Assembly (NCBI GenBank): GCA_027491555.1
Contig: JAOZGN010000040.1
Span: forward strand, 1 to 31,630
Direction: 5' to 3'
Source: Thermoproteota archaeon
GTDB taxonomy: Archaea > Thermoproteota > Korarchaeia > Korarchaeales > Korarchaeaceae
DNA length: 31,630 bases
The position numbers were made by a program, and so were the translations under genes. The stretch's first letter is position 1. Each line of letters begins with the position of its first letter. Below, piece by piece: positions 7,599-16,348 of this stretch. The notes beneath the pieces are model-generated. The model was not told the origin of the DNA and did not search any database. It was given only the letters and a program-made list of their open reading frames with translations.

Positions 7599-9340
7599 GC
7601 TGGAGGAGTGGGGCGGCCGCCCTCCTCCTCTTTCTCACCGTAATCGCTGCCTCAGCCCCAGCCGTTGCCACCGAGGAGGCGCCTCTGGCCGGGGTTGAGC
7701 TCCCTAGGATCGGTTTCCCGGCGTTCGCCGCCCCTGGGAGTGAGATAACGATTAGACTCGTCGGAGAGGTGTCCGTCAGTGCGGTCAGGATCGAGAACGA
7801 GTTCGCCGAATACAAACTCTCCGTCCAGGGAGTGACGGCCGTGGACGGGAGGACTGCGGCAGAGGCGATCATACCGCCGGAGACATCTCCCGGGCTGTAC
7901 GACCTCGTCGTGGAGCTGGAGGGCGGCGAGGTGAGGCGTGAGCCCAACTCGGTGGCGGTGCTGGAGGACCTCGACCCACCCTTCACAGTCTTCTGGATCT
8001 CCGACACCCACTACGACAACAGGCCCGGTCAACTCCACCAGGCGGCCCAGTTCGTGCGAGATATCTGGCTAATCAACTTCCTCAGGCCAGACTTCGTGAT
8101 TCACACAGGCGACGTGTGCAACAACCCCCACGAAGTCATATTTCAGGGCCTCCGCAGGCTGATGCCCTCGTTTGACGTCCCCGTCATTTTGATCCCGGGC
8201 AACCACGACCATTCGATCAAGGGTGTGCCCTTTGTTAGGTACCTCGCCCCGTCCAACGAGAGCCTAGACGTGGGGCCAGAAGTGCACATCGTGAGCGTGG
8301 ACACTGGCCCAGGCTCGCTTGAGGGTAAGCTGAGCGTCGACCAGATCGCCTGGCTCGACCAGGACCTGTCTGCCACCAACGCGACCGTGAAGATAGTGCT
8401 GTTCCACCACCCGCCCTGGAACCTGGAGGCCGTGCCCGGAGCCGACTCTGACACCGTGATTCAGCTGATGGCCGAGCGGGGTGTGACGGCTGCCCTATCT
8501 GGACACATGCACGAGAACTACGTCTACACGGAGCCGATACTGATGGTGACGAATCCAAACTCCTACGGGGACGTAGAGAAGGCCGTCGAGAAGGCCATAC
8601 CGGGCTACAGAATATTCACGATAGGCTCAGATGGGAGCCTCAGGTGGCTTGGAGGCGTTGAGAAGCCAATCCCACTGAACTGGTTCGAGGTGGAGCACTA
8701 CCAGGTCAACGACGGGAGTGCGGGAGGGTTCTCGGCAAAGGCGATCAACAGGTCTCCGTGGCCGCTCAACGGCACTCTGGTGGCCCGGATAAGCGGCGAT
8801 GGCAGCGTGCAGGTTGAGGGAGGAACCCTGTTGGAGGTCAGGGAGTCCAGGCTCGGCTACAGGGTGGCGTACGTGGCCGTGACGGTTCCCCCAGGGCAGG
8901 AGAAGGTGGTAAAGGTCTGGGCAGCAGAAGACTCCAGCCCCCCGACGGTCGAGTTTCAGGCAGAGCCGAAGGTGGGGGGCACGGTGGTCATTGGAGTCAA
9001 CCTAACGGTCAGGGACGATGTCTTGGGAGTCTCAGAGGTTAGACTTCAGGTATCGACCGACGGGCAGAGCTGGCAGGAGGTGGACCTCCTGAGGTTCGAC
9101 GAGGACACCTTCCTCGCGACCACCCAGGTGCCGAGGGAGGCGGGCCAGGCCCGCTTTAGGGTGGAGGCCTTCGACCTGTCGGGCAAGTCGACCACGGCGG
9201 AGGAGGTGGTCGGCTGGGGGGCGCCCACCGGCCCGACGGGTGAGACGGGGGTGGATGCAGTCCATCTCCCGCTCTGGGCGCTTGGCCTCGCCGTCCTGGC
9301 AGCGGCGGCGATCGTGGCCGCCTTTAAGTTGAGGCGCTAA
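7595..9340 (+). CDS. Secreted, membrane-anchored metallophosphoesterase (paralogue 2)
   Basis: A 581-residue homologue of the preceding protein with the same layout: signal peptide (1-25), beta domain, phosphoesterase domain, Ig-like segment (VSTDGQSWQEVDL) and C-terminal helix ending KLRR. Here the motif set is complete: SDTHYD (D137, H139), TGDVCNN (D173), GNHDH (202-206), FHHPPW (H271/H272) and GHMH (303-306). The GTG start overlaps the previous stop as GTGA, with AGGAGGGGG just upstream, so the two proteins are made together. The intact catalytic His in this copy and its loss in the other suggest divided roles. A T-rich terminator follows. Confidence 0.9.
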   Translation: MSWRSGAAALLLFLTVIAASAPAVATEEAPLAGVELPRIGFPAFAAPGSEITIRLVGEVSVSAVRIENEFAEYKLSVQGVTAVDGRTAAEAIIPPETSPGLYDLVVELEGGEVRREPNSVAVLEDLDPPFTVFWISDTHYDNRPGQLHQAAQFVRDIWLINFLRPDFVIHTGDVCNNPHEVIFQGLRRLMPSFDVPVILIPGNHDHSIKGVPFVRYLAPSNESLDVGPEVHIVSVDTGPGSLEGKLSVDQIAWLDQDLSATNATVKIVLFHHPPWNLEAVPGADSDTVIQLMAERGVTAALSGHMHENYVYTEPILMVTNPNSYGDVEKAVEKAIPGYRIFTIGSDGSLRWLGGVEKPIPLNWFEVEHYQVNDGSAGGFSAKAINRSPWPLNGTLVARISGDGSVQVEGGTLLEVRESRLGYRVAYVAVTVPPGQEKVVKVWAAEDSSPPTVEFQAEPKVGGTVVIGVNLTVRDDVLGVSEVRLQVSTDGQSWQEVDLLRFDEDTFLATTQVPREAGQARFRVEAFDLSGKSTTAEEVVGWGAPTGPTGETGVDAVHLPLWALGLAVLAAAAIVAAFKLRR

Positions 9341-9379
9341 ACAGGAAAAGACGGGAGTCGAAAATCAGCGGCCATGCCA

Positions 9380-9401
9380 CCCCTTTTTTAAGACTTTTTT
9401 A
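9380..9401 (+). terminator. T-rich terminator after the phosphoesterase pair
   Basis: Two T6 tracts (9384-9389 and 9395-9400) lie 40-60 bases after the stop at 9340. Consecutive T tracts without a long stem are typical archaeal termination sites. Confidence 0.6.
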
Positions 9402-9488
9402 TTCGATATCTTCAATACGTTCGTAAGACGATCCAACTCCTCCCTTCTCATGGAAATTAGCTACGGACCTGCAACGCCTCCTGCCAAA

Positions 9489-9497
9489 CATTAATAG
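9489..9497 (+). promoter_or_regulatory. TATA box ahead of the surface protein gene
   Basis: CATTAATAG is centred about 40 bp ahead of the ATG at 9533. The transcript would start near 9518 and carry GTGAGGG four bases before the ATG. It separates this gene from the phosphoesterases as its own transcription unit. Confidence 0.55.
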
Positions 9498-9532
9498 CAG
9501 TCGCTGGGTTACCCCTCCTCAGTGAGGGCACA

Positions 9533-10552
9533 ATGAAGAAGTTGCTTGCTCTGGCTTTGGTGGCCCTCTTCGCACTCTCCGTGGGTGTGTGGTTCGGCAC
9601 CACCGTCTCCGCCCAGGATCAGAAGGTCGTCGCGCTGGACCTCACCCCCGGCAGGGTCAAGGACATCGACTCCGAGTGGGGGCAGAAGAACCTTCAGTCC
9701 CTGAAGGACTTGCTGACCTCCGCCGGCTATCGCGTGGTTGAGCTGACCGAGATTACCCCACAGACCCTCGAGGGAGTTGACGCCCTGGTCATCGGCAAGA
9801 TGAAGGACTACGACAGCGGATTCTCCTCCGCCGAGGTTCAGGCCATAGCCAACTGGTTCAAGGAGGGCGGCAAGTTCCTGTGGGTTGGCGCCGACTCCGA
9901 CTATGTCGAGCCATACCTGAATCCCGAGGACACCTCCTTCAAGGCTGGTGAGCCCAACAAGATTCTCGAGGCCATCGGCTCCAGCCTGAGGCTTGAGTAC
10001 GGCAGCCTCGAAGACCCCGAGTCCAACGCCGGCGCCGGCTACAGGGTGATCAGCTACGAGGCGAACACCCAGGGCTGGGCTGGCCAGATAACCGCGGGCG
10101 CCACGAAGGTCCTGTTCCACGGGCCGACCTTCGTCGTTGGCTACAAGAACGGCCAGTTCGTCCCCTTCAACCAGGTGGAGAGCGAGACCTGCACCTGGCT
10201 CTACAGGTCCTCCCCAAGCGGCACCGTGGTCAGCCACGACGGCGTTGACCCGAAGGCCCACGCCGTCGGCGAGACCGGCCAGTTCGTGGAGGCCGCCGCC
10301 GAGAAGATCAAGGTCGGCAACAAGTATAGCAAGGTCATCGTCACCGGTGAGTCCCTGCTCGGCGACAGGGTGATCATCACCCCTGAGTACCACGGCGTCG
10401 AGCTCCAGGGAGCTACCTTCGCCAAGAACGCCTTCGCCTGGGGCCTCACCGAGGAGAGCGCCGGCCCTGCCATCTCGATGACCTACATAGCGATCGCCGT
10501 CGTGGCGATCGTGGTCATCGTCGGGGCTGCGCTGGCCCTCAAGAAGAAGTGA
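9533..10552 (+). CDS. Membrane-anchored surface protein with glutamine-amidotransferase-like (GldG/DUF4350-type) domain
   Basis: A 339-residue exported protein: signal peptide ending near SAQDQ (about residue 27), a single alpha/beta domain, and a C-terminal helix (SMTYIAIAVVAIVVIVGAAL) with a KKK tail. The part around GVDALVIGKMKDYDSGFSSA and IANWFKEGGKFLWVG resembles the class I glutamine amidotransferase-like fold of GldG/DUF4350 proteins. The nucleophile-elbow Cys is absent: the only Cys is in SETCTWLY. It is therefore more likely a binding or structural domain than an enzyme. Proteins of this kind often sit beside archaeal ABC importers, and this one precedes a binding protein, permease and ATPase. 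A T-rich site follows. The function is not established. Confidence 0.7.
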   Translation: MKKLLALALVALFALSVGVWFGTTVSAQDQKVVALDLTPGRVKDIDSEWGQKNLQSLKDLLTSAGYRVVELTEITPQTLEGVDALVIGKMKDYDSGFSSAEVQAIANWFKEGGKFLWVGADSDYVEPYLNPEDTSFKAGEPNKILEAIGSSLRLEYGSLEDPESNAGAGYRVISYEANTQGWAGQITAGATKVLFHGPTFVVGYKNGQFVPFNQVESETCTWLYRSSPSGTVVSHDGVDPKAHAVGETGQFVEAAAEKIKVGNKYSKVIVTGESLLGDRVIITPEYHGVELQGATFAKNAFAWGLTEESAGPAISMTYIAIAVVAIVVIVGAALALKKK

Positions 10553-10558
10553 GGGCCT

Positions 10559-10580
10559 CCTCCTTCCCCCTTATTTTTCC
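10559..10580 (+). terminator. Pyrimidine-rich terminator after the surface protein gene
   Basis: CTTCCCCCTTATTTTTCC starts about 10 bases after the stop codon. Together with a new TATA box at 10671, it suggests the surface protein can be expressed separately from the importer. Confidence 0.5.
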
Positions 10581-10650
10581 ACGTTCAGATATCCCTAGCT
10601 CTTCATACCCCCTTTCGGCTCAGGGGCAGGCGCCGGTGTCTCCTCTCGGA

Positions 10651-10662
10651 CCTGAGATCAGG
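10651..10662 (+). promoter_or_regulatory. Palindrome just upstream of a TATA box (possible operator)
   Basis: CCTGAGATCAGG is a perfect 12-bp palindrome ending eight bases before the TATA element at 10671. A regulator bound here could affect recruitment of TBP/TFB to the importer promoter. No cognate regulator gene is visible in the window. Confidence 0.3.
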
Positions 10663-10670
10663 ACGGGCGC

Positions 10671-10678
10671 CTTTATAG
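10671..10678 (+). promoter_or_regulatory. TATA box of the Fe(III)-class importer operon
   Basis: CTTTATAG lies 50 bp upstream of the TTG at 10721 and only four bases upstream of the ATG at 10682. A transcript starting 25 bp downstream (about 10700) excludes that ATG, so the element helps decide the start of the binding protein. Confidence 0.55.
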
Positions 10679-10720
10679 CGGATGGGTGCGGCTGCCTGCT
10701 TGACCGCGGGGTGGTGTGTT

Positions 10721-12124
10721 TTGGAGACTAAGTACTTTGTAGTGATCCTGGCGGTCGTCATACTCGTAGGCGCCGGCCTCTTCCTCATGAGGGGAAGGGA
10801 GGGCGCAGGACCCACCCCGACCGCCGAGCCGTCCAAGGAGGGCATCACCCTCAAGGTGATAACGAGGCACGCCAGCACCATCTGGCTGTTGACCAAGCAA
10901 GAGTTCTTGCAGTCCGACCTGGCGAAGCGGTATAACATAGTGGACATCCGCTTCTACGGCCCTAACACTGCCCTGTGGCCCGACGTCATCCAGAAGGAGA
11001 AGGTTGACGTGGCATGGGGCGGCGGACCCACCGTGTTCAACGACCTGGCAGACAAAGGCCTCCTCCAACCCATGACCGACCCGGAGCTCCTGCAGATACT
11101 CTCTGAAATCCCCGACACCATAAGCGGGGCTGCCATGAAGCGATACGAGGACGGGCAGGTCATCTGGGTGGCCTCTGCAATCTCGTCCTTCGGCTTCACC
11201 TACAACAAGAAGCAGCTGACCGAGAGGGGCCTGCCCGAGCCCGCCACGTGGGACGACCTGGCCAGCCCCGTGTACGCCAAGATGCTCCCGATGCCCGCAA
11301 TATCCTACGCAAGGTCCACCACTTCGACCTCTCACTCTAGGATCTACCAGATCATCCTGCAGGCCTACGGCTGGGACCAGGGCTGGGTCTTGCTCACCAG
11401 GCTGGCTGCGAACGGCAGGCCCTACGGCGGCTCAGTGGAGGCTCAGTTCGCCGTCCAGACTGGAGAGGTGCCCATAGGCATCATGATCGACTTCTATGGC
11501 TACGAGCTGCAGACCAAGTCCCCAGACTTTGTCTACGTGACCCCGCCCAACAGCATCGTCAACGGCGATCCGATAGCGCTGTGCTCCACCTCCGAGCACC
11601 CCGAGGCGGCCCAGGCCTTCATAGAGTGGGTGCTCACCGAGGGGCAGAAGCTCTGGCTCAACCCCAAGATCAACAGGCTCCCGGTAACGCCCAAGGTGTT
11701 CCAGACACCTGAGGGCAAGCAGAGGATGGACCTCTACGAGAGGTACAACAGTACGGTCAACCTCGAGACCATAGAGTTCGACGAGAAGCTGGCGGGAGAG
11801 ATCTACTTCTCCGTCGCCTACTACTTCGACGCGGTGCTCTGCGACAGGCACGACGAGCTTGTCAGAGTCTGGAATAAGCTGGTCGATGCCTACGAGGCTG
11901 GCAAGATCACCCAGGAGCAGTTTGAGCAGTTCGCCTACGAGCTCGGGAAGCCTCTCACCTGGGAGCAGGACGGCCAGCAGGTGACCTTCACCTTGGATTA
12001 CGCCAGGCAGATCAACGAGCGCATGAAGACTGACCCGGCCTTCGCGTCTCAGATGCAGTCCATTTGGAGGGACGCGGCCCTACAGAGGTACGAATCCCTC
12101 TACGAGCAGATACCAGACCCGTGA
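10721..12124 (+). CDS. ABC transporter substrate-binding protein, Fe(III)/sugar-phosphate/thiamine class
   Basis: A 467-residue type II periplasmic binding protein of the FbpA/AfuA-like group. An N-terminal helix (YFVVILAVVILVGAGLFLM) anchors it, with no lipobox Cys. Family features include KVDVAWGGGPTVFNDLADKG, the hinge-side segment SAISSFGFTYNKKQL, LPEPATWDDLASPVYAKML and HPEAAQAFIEWVLTEGQKLW. Members bind Fe(III), polyamines, thiamine or sugar phosphates. This ligand is unknown. Start: an ATG at 10682 is open in frame, but it lies inside the promoter. The TTG at 10721 follows GGTGGTG and begins METKYF right before the helix. The following gene is the matching double permease. Confidence 0.85.
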   Translation: METKYFVVILAVVILVGAGLFLMRGREGAGPTPTAEPSKEGITLKVITRHASTIWLLTKQEFLQSDLAKRYNIVDIRFYGPNTALWPDVIQKEKVDVAWGGGPTVFNDLADKGLLQPMTDPELLQILSEIPDTISGAAMKRYEDGQVIWVASAISSFGFTYNKKQLTERGLPEPATWDDLASPVYAKMLPMPAISYARSTTSTSHSRIYQIILQAYGWDQGWVLLTRLAANGRPYGGSVEAQFAVQTGEVPIGIMIDFYGYELQTKSPDFVYVTPPNSIVNGDPIALCSTSEHPEAAQAFIEWVLTEGQKLWLNPKINRLPVTPKVFQTPEGKQRMDLYERYNSTVNLETIEFDEKLAGEIYFSVAYYFDAVLCDRHDELVRVWNKLVDAYEAGKITQEQFEQFAYELGKPLTWEQDGQQVTFTLDYARQINERMKTDPAFASQMQSIWRDAALQRYESLYEQIPDP

Positions 12125-12200
12125 GCCGGACGGCTCGCCCCACACCTCTTTTTATTCCTCCGGCCGCGCTCCCCCGAGAGTTGCCCCCGGTGGTGATGCG

Positions 12201-14096
12201 ATGGATTCACGGTTTGAAGGGCTGGGAGAGAGGCTGAAGAGGGCGTATCGAAGGCTGAAGTGGGAGATGGACCCGTTCTCCTGGAGCCAGCTCTTCATAG
12301 TCCTCAGCGCATTCGCGGCATTCATGCTCATCCCCCTGGGAATGGTCGTCCTCAGGTCGTTCTACACCACGGGTGGGTTCACCCTGGAGCCTCTGAAGCT
12401 CGTCCTGACGGACGACTACTACTTCCCCCTGAAGGTACACCTGACAAGCGACTTCCCGTTCATCTCCCTCGAGGGGATCAGGGGGAGTCTGTACCACGTG
12501 GTCGAGTACACCAGGCCCACCGGAGAGGTCGTCAAGATCATCTACATAACCGGATGGGATTTCGGAGTCTTGGTCAACTCGCTGGTCGTCGCCAGCACGA
12601 CGGCGCTCCTGTCCACGGCGCTGGGCTTCACGCTCGCCTTCATCTTCGCGAAGTACAAGTTCCCGGGTTCCGAGGCCCTCAGGATAATCTCTCTGGTCCC
12701 CCTACTCTCCACCCCCTTCGTAGGCGCCATCGGGCTCAAGAGGATGATCGTCGCCGACGGGGTGCTCAACGTGCTGTTCCACGATGTCCTGCGCATCATG
12801 CCATTCAAGATGGAGATCACGGGTCTGCCGGCCGTGATAATGGTTCAGACGCTCATATTCTACCCAATAGTCATGCTCAACGCTTACACAGCCCTGATAA
12901 GCCTGGACCCATCGCTGGAGGAACAGGCCATCAACATGGGAGCTAGCGGGTTCCGGCTCTTCAGGACCATCACCCTGCCGCTGGCCACGCCTGGGGTGGA
13001 GGCCGGTGCTCTCCTAGTGTTCATTCTGGCCCTGGAGGACCTGGGTACTCCCATAGTGTTCAAGGGGACCGTGGCGGAGAAGGTCCTCACGTTCCAGATC
13101 TTCAACAGGATATTCACCCCGGCCGGCCTCATCTCGCAGGAGGCCACCACGCTCGCCCTGATCCTGCTCGTAATCTCGTCCGTCGTGTTCGTGGCCGTCA
13201 GGAGGTACGTGAGCCTCAAGAGGTACGCCATGCTCGGCAAGGGCGGCGTCTGGAGGCCTAGGAGGCGCAGGCTGTCCAACAAGACCGTGCTCCTGGTCTA
13301 CGCCTTCGTTTTCGCCGTCCTGTTCTTCGCCACCCTTCCGCACATTGGCGTGACGCTCCTCGCCTTCTCAAAGGAGTGGGGCACCACAATCCTGCCCGAG
13401 AGCTACACGCTGAACAACTTCAAGGCCGTCCTGGCCGACGAGCAGGCCAGGAGGTGCATAGTGAACAGCCTGATGTACTCTGGGATCGCCACGGTGTTTA
13501 TGGTGATCCTCGGCGTGAGCGCGGCCTACCTGGTGTCCAGGAAGAAGGGGGTGCCGGGTATAGAGGCCCTGGACCTGCTCGTCACCCTGCCCATCGCGGT
13601 CCCGGGTATAGCGGTGGCGACGGGCCTGTTCCTCACCTACCTCGGGACGCCCCTCAGCCCGACCATCAGCGGGGCCCCGCTCCTCATAGCTTCCTACACG
13701 GTCAGGAAGATACCGTTCACCGTTAGGTCCGTCTTCTCGGGACTGGAGCAGACGGACAAGGCCTTGGACGAGGTTGCGTGGACCGTGGGGGCCAGCAGGA
13801 CCAGGACGTTCTTCACGATAATCCTGCCGCTGATTGCCCTCAACGTCCTCGCCGGGGGCATGCTGTCCTTCATCTACTCCATGTCGGAGGTGAGCACCGG
13901 CATAGTGGTGGGCGACGCCAACCACCGGGACGCCCCCATGACCTGGAAGATGTACGACATGATATTCCACGGCCTGGCCGGGGGCCTGGCCCAGCCTGCG
14001 GCCATGGGCTTCATGCTCATGGGCCTGCAGTTCGTCTTCATAGTCGGTGCAAACTTATTGCTAAGGAGGAGGGCGACAGCCCTGATAGGAGTCTGA
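12201..14096 (+). CDS. ABC transporter permease, fused two-unit FbpB-type
   Basis: A 631-residue membrane protein made of two permease halves, as in FbpB/AfuB importers of Fe(III) and related ligands. Each half has an EAA loop: EEQAINMGASGFRLFRTITL in the first and DEVAWTVGASRTRTFFTIIL in the second, with about twelve membrane segments in all. Between the first and second helices is an unusually long polar external loop (about residues 60-115) that could contact the binding protein. The ATG at 12201 follows GGTGGTGAT. The gene ends 10 bases before the ATPase ATG, so the two are co-translated. Confidence 0.93.
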   Translation: MDSRFEGLGERLKRAYRRLKWEMDPFSWSQLFIVLSAFAAFMLIPLGMVVLRSFYTTGGFTLEPLKLVLTDDYYFPLKVHLTSDFPFISLEGIRGSLYHVVEYTRPTGEVVKIIYITGWDFGVLVNSLVVASTTALLSTALGFTLAFIFAKYKFPGSEALRIISLVPLLSTPFVGAIGLKRMIVADGVLNVLFHDVLRIMPFKMEITGLPAVIMVQTLIFYPIVMLNAYTALISLDPSLEEQAINMGASGFRLFRTITLPLATPGVEAGALLVFILALEDLGTPIVFKGTVAEKVLTFQIFNRIFTPAGLISQEATTLALILLVISSVVFVAVRRYVSLKRYAMLGKGGVWRPRRRRLSNKTVLLVYAFVFAVLFFATLPHIGVTLLAFSKEWGTTILPESYTLNNFKAVLADEQARRCIVNSLMYSGIATVFMVILGVSAAYLVSRKKGVPGIEALDLLVTLPIAVPGIAVATGLFLTYLGTPLSPTISGAPLLIASYTVRKIPFTVRSVFSGLEQTDKALDEVAWTVGASRTRTFFTIILPLIALNVLAGGMLSFIYSMSEVSTGIVVGDANHRDAPMTWKMYDMIFHGLAGGLAQPAAMGFMLMGLQFVFIVGANLLLRRRATALIGV

Positions 14097-14106
14097 GGGT
14101 GATCGT

Positions 14107-15177
14107 ATGGTAAAGATACGGACTGTCGACCTGACGAAGCGCTTCGGGGAGGTCGTCGCCGTCGACCACGTCAGCCTCGAGATCCAGCACGGCGAGTTCT
14201 TCACCCTGTTGGGTCCCAGCGGCTGCGGCAAGACCACGTTCCTTCGATGCATAGCCGGACTGGAGCTCCCGGACGAGGGGAAGGTCTACTTCGACGACCA
14301 GGAAGTTACCGAGGTCCCGCCCCACAAGAGGGACACGGGGATGGTGTTCCAGAACTACGCCCTGTGGCCCCACATGAACGTGTTCGACAACATTGCCTAT
14401 GGCCTCAAAATCAGGGGATACAAGAAGGAGGAGATCAGGAAGAGGGTGCTCGAGGTCCTCAAGCTCGTCAAGCTCGAAGGGATGGAGAGAAGGACCCCAC
14501 ACCAGCTCTCTGGCGGGCAACAGCAGAGGGTCGCGCTGGCGAGGGCCATCGTCATCAACCCGAAGGTGCTGCTGTTCGACGAGCCCCTTAGCAACCTGGA
14601 CGCCAAGCTCAGGATAGAGATGAGGGCCGAGCTGAAGAAGCTGCAGAGGGAACTCGGGATAACCACCCTCTACGTCACTCACGACCAGGAGGAGGCCATG
14701 AGCATCTCCGATAGGATCGCGGTGATGAACCAGGGCAGGGTCATGCAGATCGGCACCCCACAGGAGATCTACAAACACCCGAAGAACGAGTTCGTGGCGA
14801 GGTTCATCGGCCAGGGCACGTTCCTCTACGGCGAGGTCGTTGCAAAGGAGGGGGACAGGCTGAAGGTGAGGCTGGAGGCCATTGAAAAAGAGATCTTAGC
14901 CGTCCCGGCGCACCCTGAAGCCAACCCGGAGGTCGGAGACAGGGCCTTGGTTATGATAAGGCCCGAGTCGTTCGAGCTGGCCCCCGAGACCAAAGACTCA
15001 AACGAGTTCGAGGTGGAAGTCTATCACGTGTCCTTCCTGGGAAACGCCCTCAGGGTCCAGGCAAGGGCCGGGGGCGAGCCCTTCGTGATAGAGGTCGACC
15101 CGGACGAGGAGGTTCCCGTCGGAAAGTCGATCAAGGTCTACGTCCCCCCCGAGATGACCCTAGCCATCAAGCTGTAG
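14107..15177 (+). CDS. ABC transporter ATPase, PotA/FbpC/UgpC type
   Basis: A 356-residue ATPase with Walker A GPSGCGKT (36-43), Q-loop FQNYALWPHM, signature LSGGQQQR (134-141), Walker B LLFDEP (155-160) and H-loop VTHDQEEAM. Beyond about residue 235 it has the C-terminal TOBE/OB-like regulatory domain of the FbpC/PotA family (VGDRALVMIRPESFEL). It energises the preceding double permease. The ATG follows GGGTGATC, a strong ribosome binding site located between the permease stop and this start. The closest functional classes are Fe(III), spermidine/putrescine and sugar or sugar-phosphate import. Confidence 0.95.
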   Translation: MVKIRTVDLTKRFGEVVAVDHVSLEIQHGEFFTLLGPSGCGKTTFLRCIAGLELPDEGKVYFDDQEVTEVPPHKRDTGMVFQNYALWPHMNVFDNIAYGLKIRGYKKEEIRKRVLEVLKLVKLEGMERRTPHQLSGGQQQRVALARAIVINPKVLLFDEPLSNLDAKLRIEMRAELKKLQRELGITTLYVTHDQEEAMSISDRIAVMNQGRVMQIGTPQEIYKHPKNEFVARFIGQGTFLYGEVVAKEGDRLKVRLEAIEKEILAVPAHPEANPEVGDRALVMIRPESFELAPETKDSNEFEVEVYHVSFLGNALRVQARAGGEPFVIEVDPDEEVPVGKSIKVYVPPEMTLAIKL

Positions 15178-15217
15178 CCCGACGCCGATGGCGCCTAAGT
15201 CCGGATGAGGTGGGTGA

Positions 15218-16348
15218 ATGGCCGGGAGGGGGGAGGAGGCGTCTAGACGCCTCAACTCCCTACTCCTCCTCTCTCTCGTCTTCTTCGGATACCTAGCTCT
15301 GGCCTCCGTGGGGGCGATCTCCTCGGGGCGCGCGCTTGAACCTCTCCCCCTGCTCTTAGCCCTAGTCGGGTGGGCCGCGCTGGCTATCGGCTACATGCTA
15401 TTGCCGTCGCCCCCCAAGGAAGCCTACGTCGTCGTGATTGCACTGCTTGCCTTGGGGACACTGGGCAGGTCCGCGCCTGGCCTGGCAATCGTGGCCCTTC
15501 TGGCCCTGACCTTTGTAGCCTTCAGAGGGGCTCTGGAACAGAGGATCAGGTCGGCTGATCCTCGTTCTGCCAGAAGCTTCCTCCCAGCCCTGGCTGCCGG
15601 GCTCATTTTCTACGCGGCGGGGGCAATCGCGTTCGGGCTGCCCCTAATTCAGGAGGGCGCGAGCAGGGCCGGGGATGTTCCGCGGGTGTTCGGACTAGCC
15701 GCGCTCTGCCTCACGGCCGCCACGGCCCTTTCTGGGAGCGCCCCGCTGGCCGCGGCCTCCTCGGCCCTGGGGCTCCTGACGGGCTTCCGATCGTACGCCG
15801 TCCTTCCAGCCTTGGCATGGGCGGCGCCTCGCGGACACCCCAGCGATAGGAGAAGGTTCTGGACGTTCGTGGCCATCGTAGCGATTGGAGGGGCGGCCCT
15901 GGGCGCGATCAGGGGGATAACGGGGGAGCCCGACCCTCTCGGAGTGGTCAGCAGGGCCTCCTTCACCTACTGGGTCTACGAGACCATTGCCCTGGCCAGC
16001 CTTCCCCTGGGGATGTTCCACGGAGGCCTGCTTATCTCCACGGACCCCCGCTGCAAGGTGGCGAGGCTGTTCGGCAGGGGGGCGACCAGGTACACCTACT
16101 TCTTCATGGGTCAGCCTGTCGGCGACTTTGGTCTTCTAGCCCCGCTGGAGACCCTGGCGGTCGGAGTTCTGCTAAGGGACTCGGGTGAAGGATCGTCGGG
16201 TGCGCTCACGCTCGCATATCTCACGGTGGCAGTCGAGACCGGCCTCGACCCGCTGGTCCTCGGGGTGGCGCTCGCCTGCGCATACGTCTCAAGGGTGAGG
16301 TCCGGGTCAGAGCAGCAACAGCGCCAGCGGGACGAGCCCCCCAACTAG
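15218..16348 (+). CDS. Polytopic membrane protein of unknown function
   Basis: A 376-residue, strongly hydrophobic protein with roughly ten membrane segments and several Arg/Asp-rich loops (LEQRIRSADPRSARSF, APRGHPSDRRRFW, DPRCKVARLFGRGATRYTY). The GLLTGFRSYAVLPALAW segment and the large loop with RASFTYWVYETI faintly recall archaeal oligosaccharide repeat-unit (O-antigen-type) polymerases. I cannot confirm that. The ATG follows GAGGTGGGTGA. It starts 40 bp after the importer ATPase and may be read from the same transcript. Its last 42 bp overlap the end of the convergent PAP2 gene, which encodes its polar, Gln-rich tail. No enzyme motif is visible. Confidence 0.65.
   Translation: MAGRGEEASRRLNSLLLLSLVFFGYLALASVGAISSGRALEPLPLLLALVGWAALAIGYMLLPSPPKEAYVVVIALLALGTLGRSAPGLAIVALLALTFVAFRGALEQRIRSADPRSARSFLPALAAGLIFYAAGAIAFGLPLIQEGASRAGDVPRVFGLAALCLTAATALSGSAPLAAASSALGLLTGFRSYAVLPALAWAAPRGHPSDRRRFWTFVAIVAIGGAALGAIRGITGEPDPLGVVSRASFTYWVYETIALASLPLGMFHGGLLISTDPRCKVARLFGRGATRYTYFFMGQPVGDFGLLAPLETLAVGVLLRDSGEGSSGALTLAYLTVAVETGLDPLVLGVALACAYVSRVRSGSEQQQRQRDEPPN

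Noticed and set aside
9509..10393. Minus-strand open frame of 294 codons
   Set aside because: It mirrors the codon pattern of the surface protein gene on the plus strand, has Gly/Leu/Val-rich low-information sequence and no ribosome binding site or promoter.
10628..10672. AGGCGCC and GGCGCCT arms separated by 31 bases upstream of the importer start
   Set aside because: Seven-base GC-rich arms with a long spacer are likely by chance here. The 12-bp palindrome between them is the better candidate.
14038..14778. Minus-strand open frame of 246 codons
   Set aside because: It is antisense to the importer ATPase, which has all ABC motifs.
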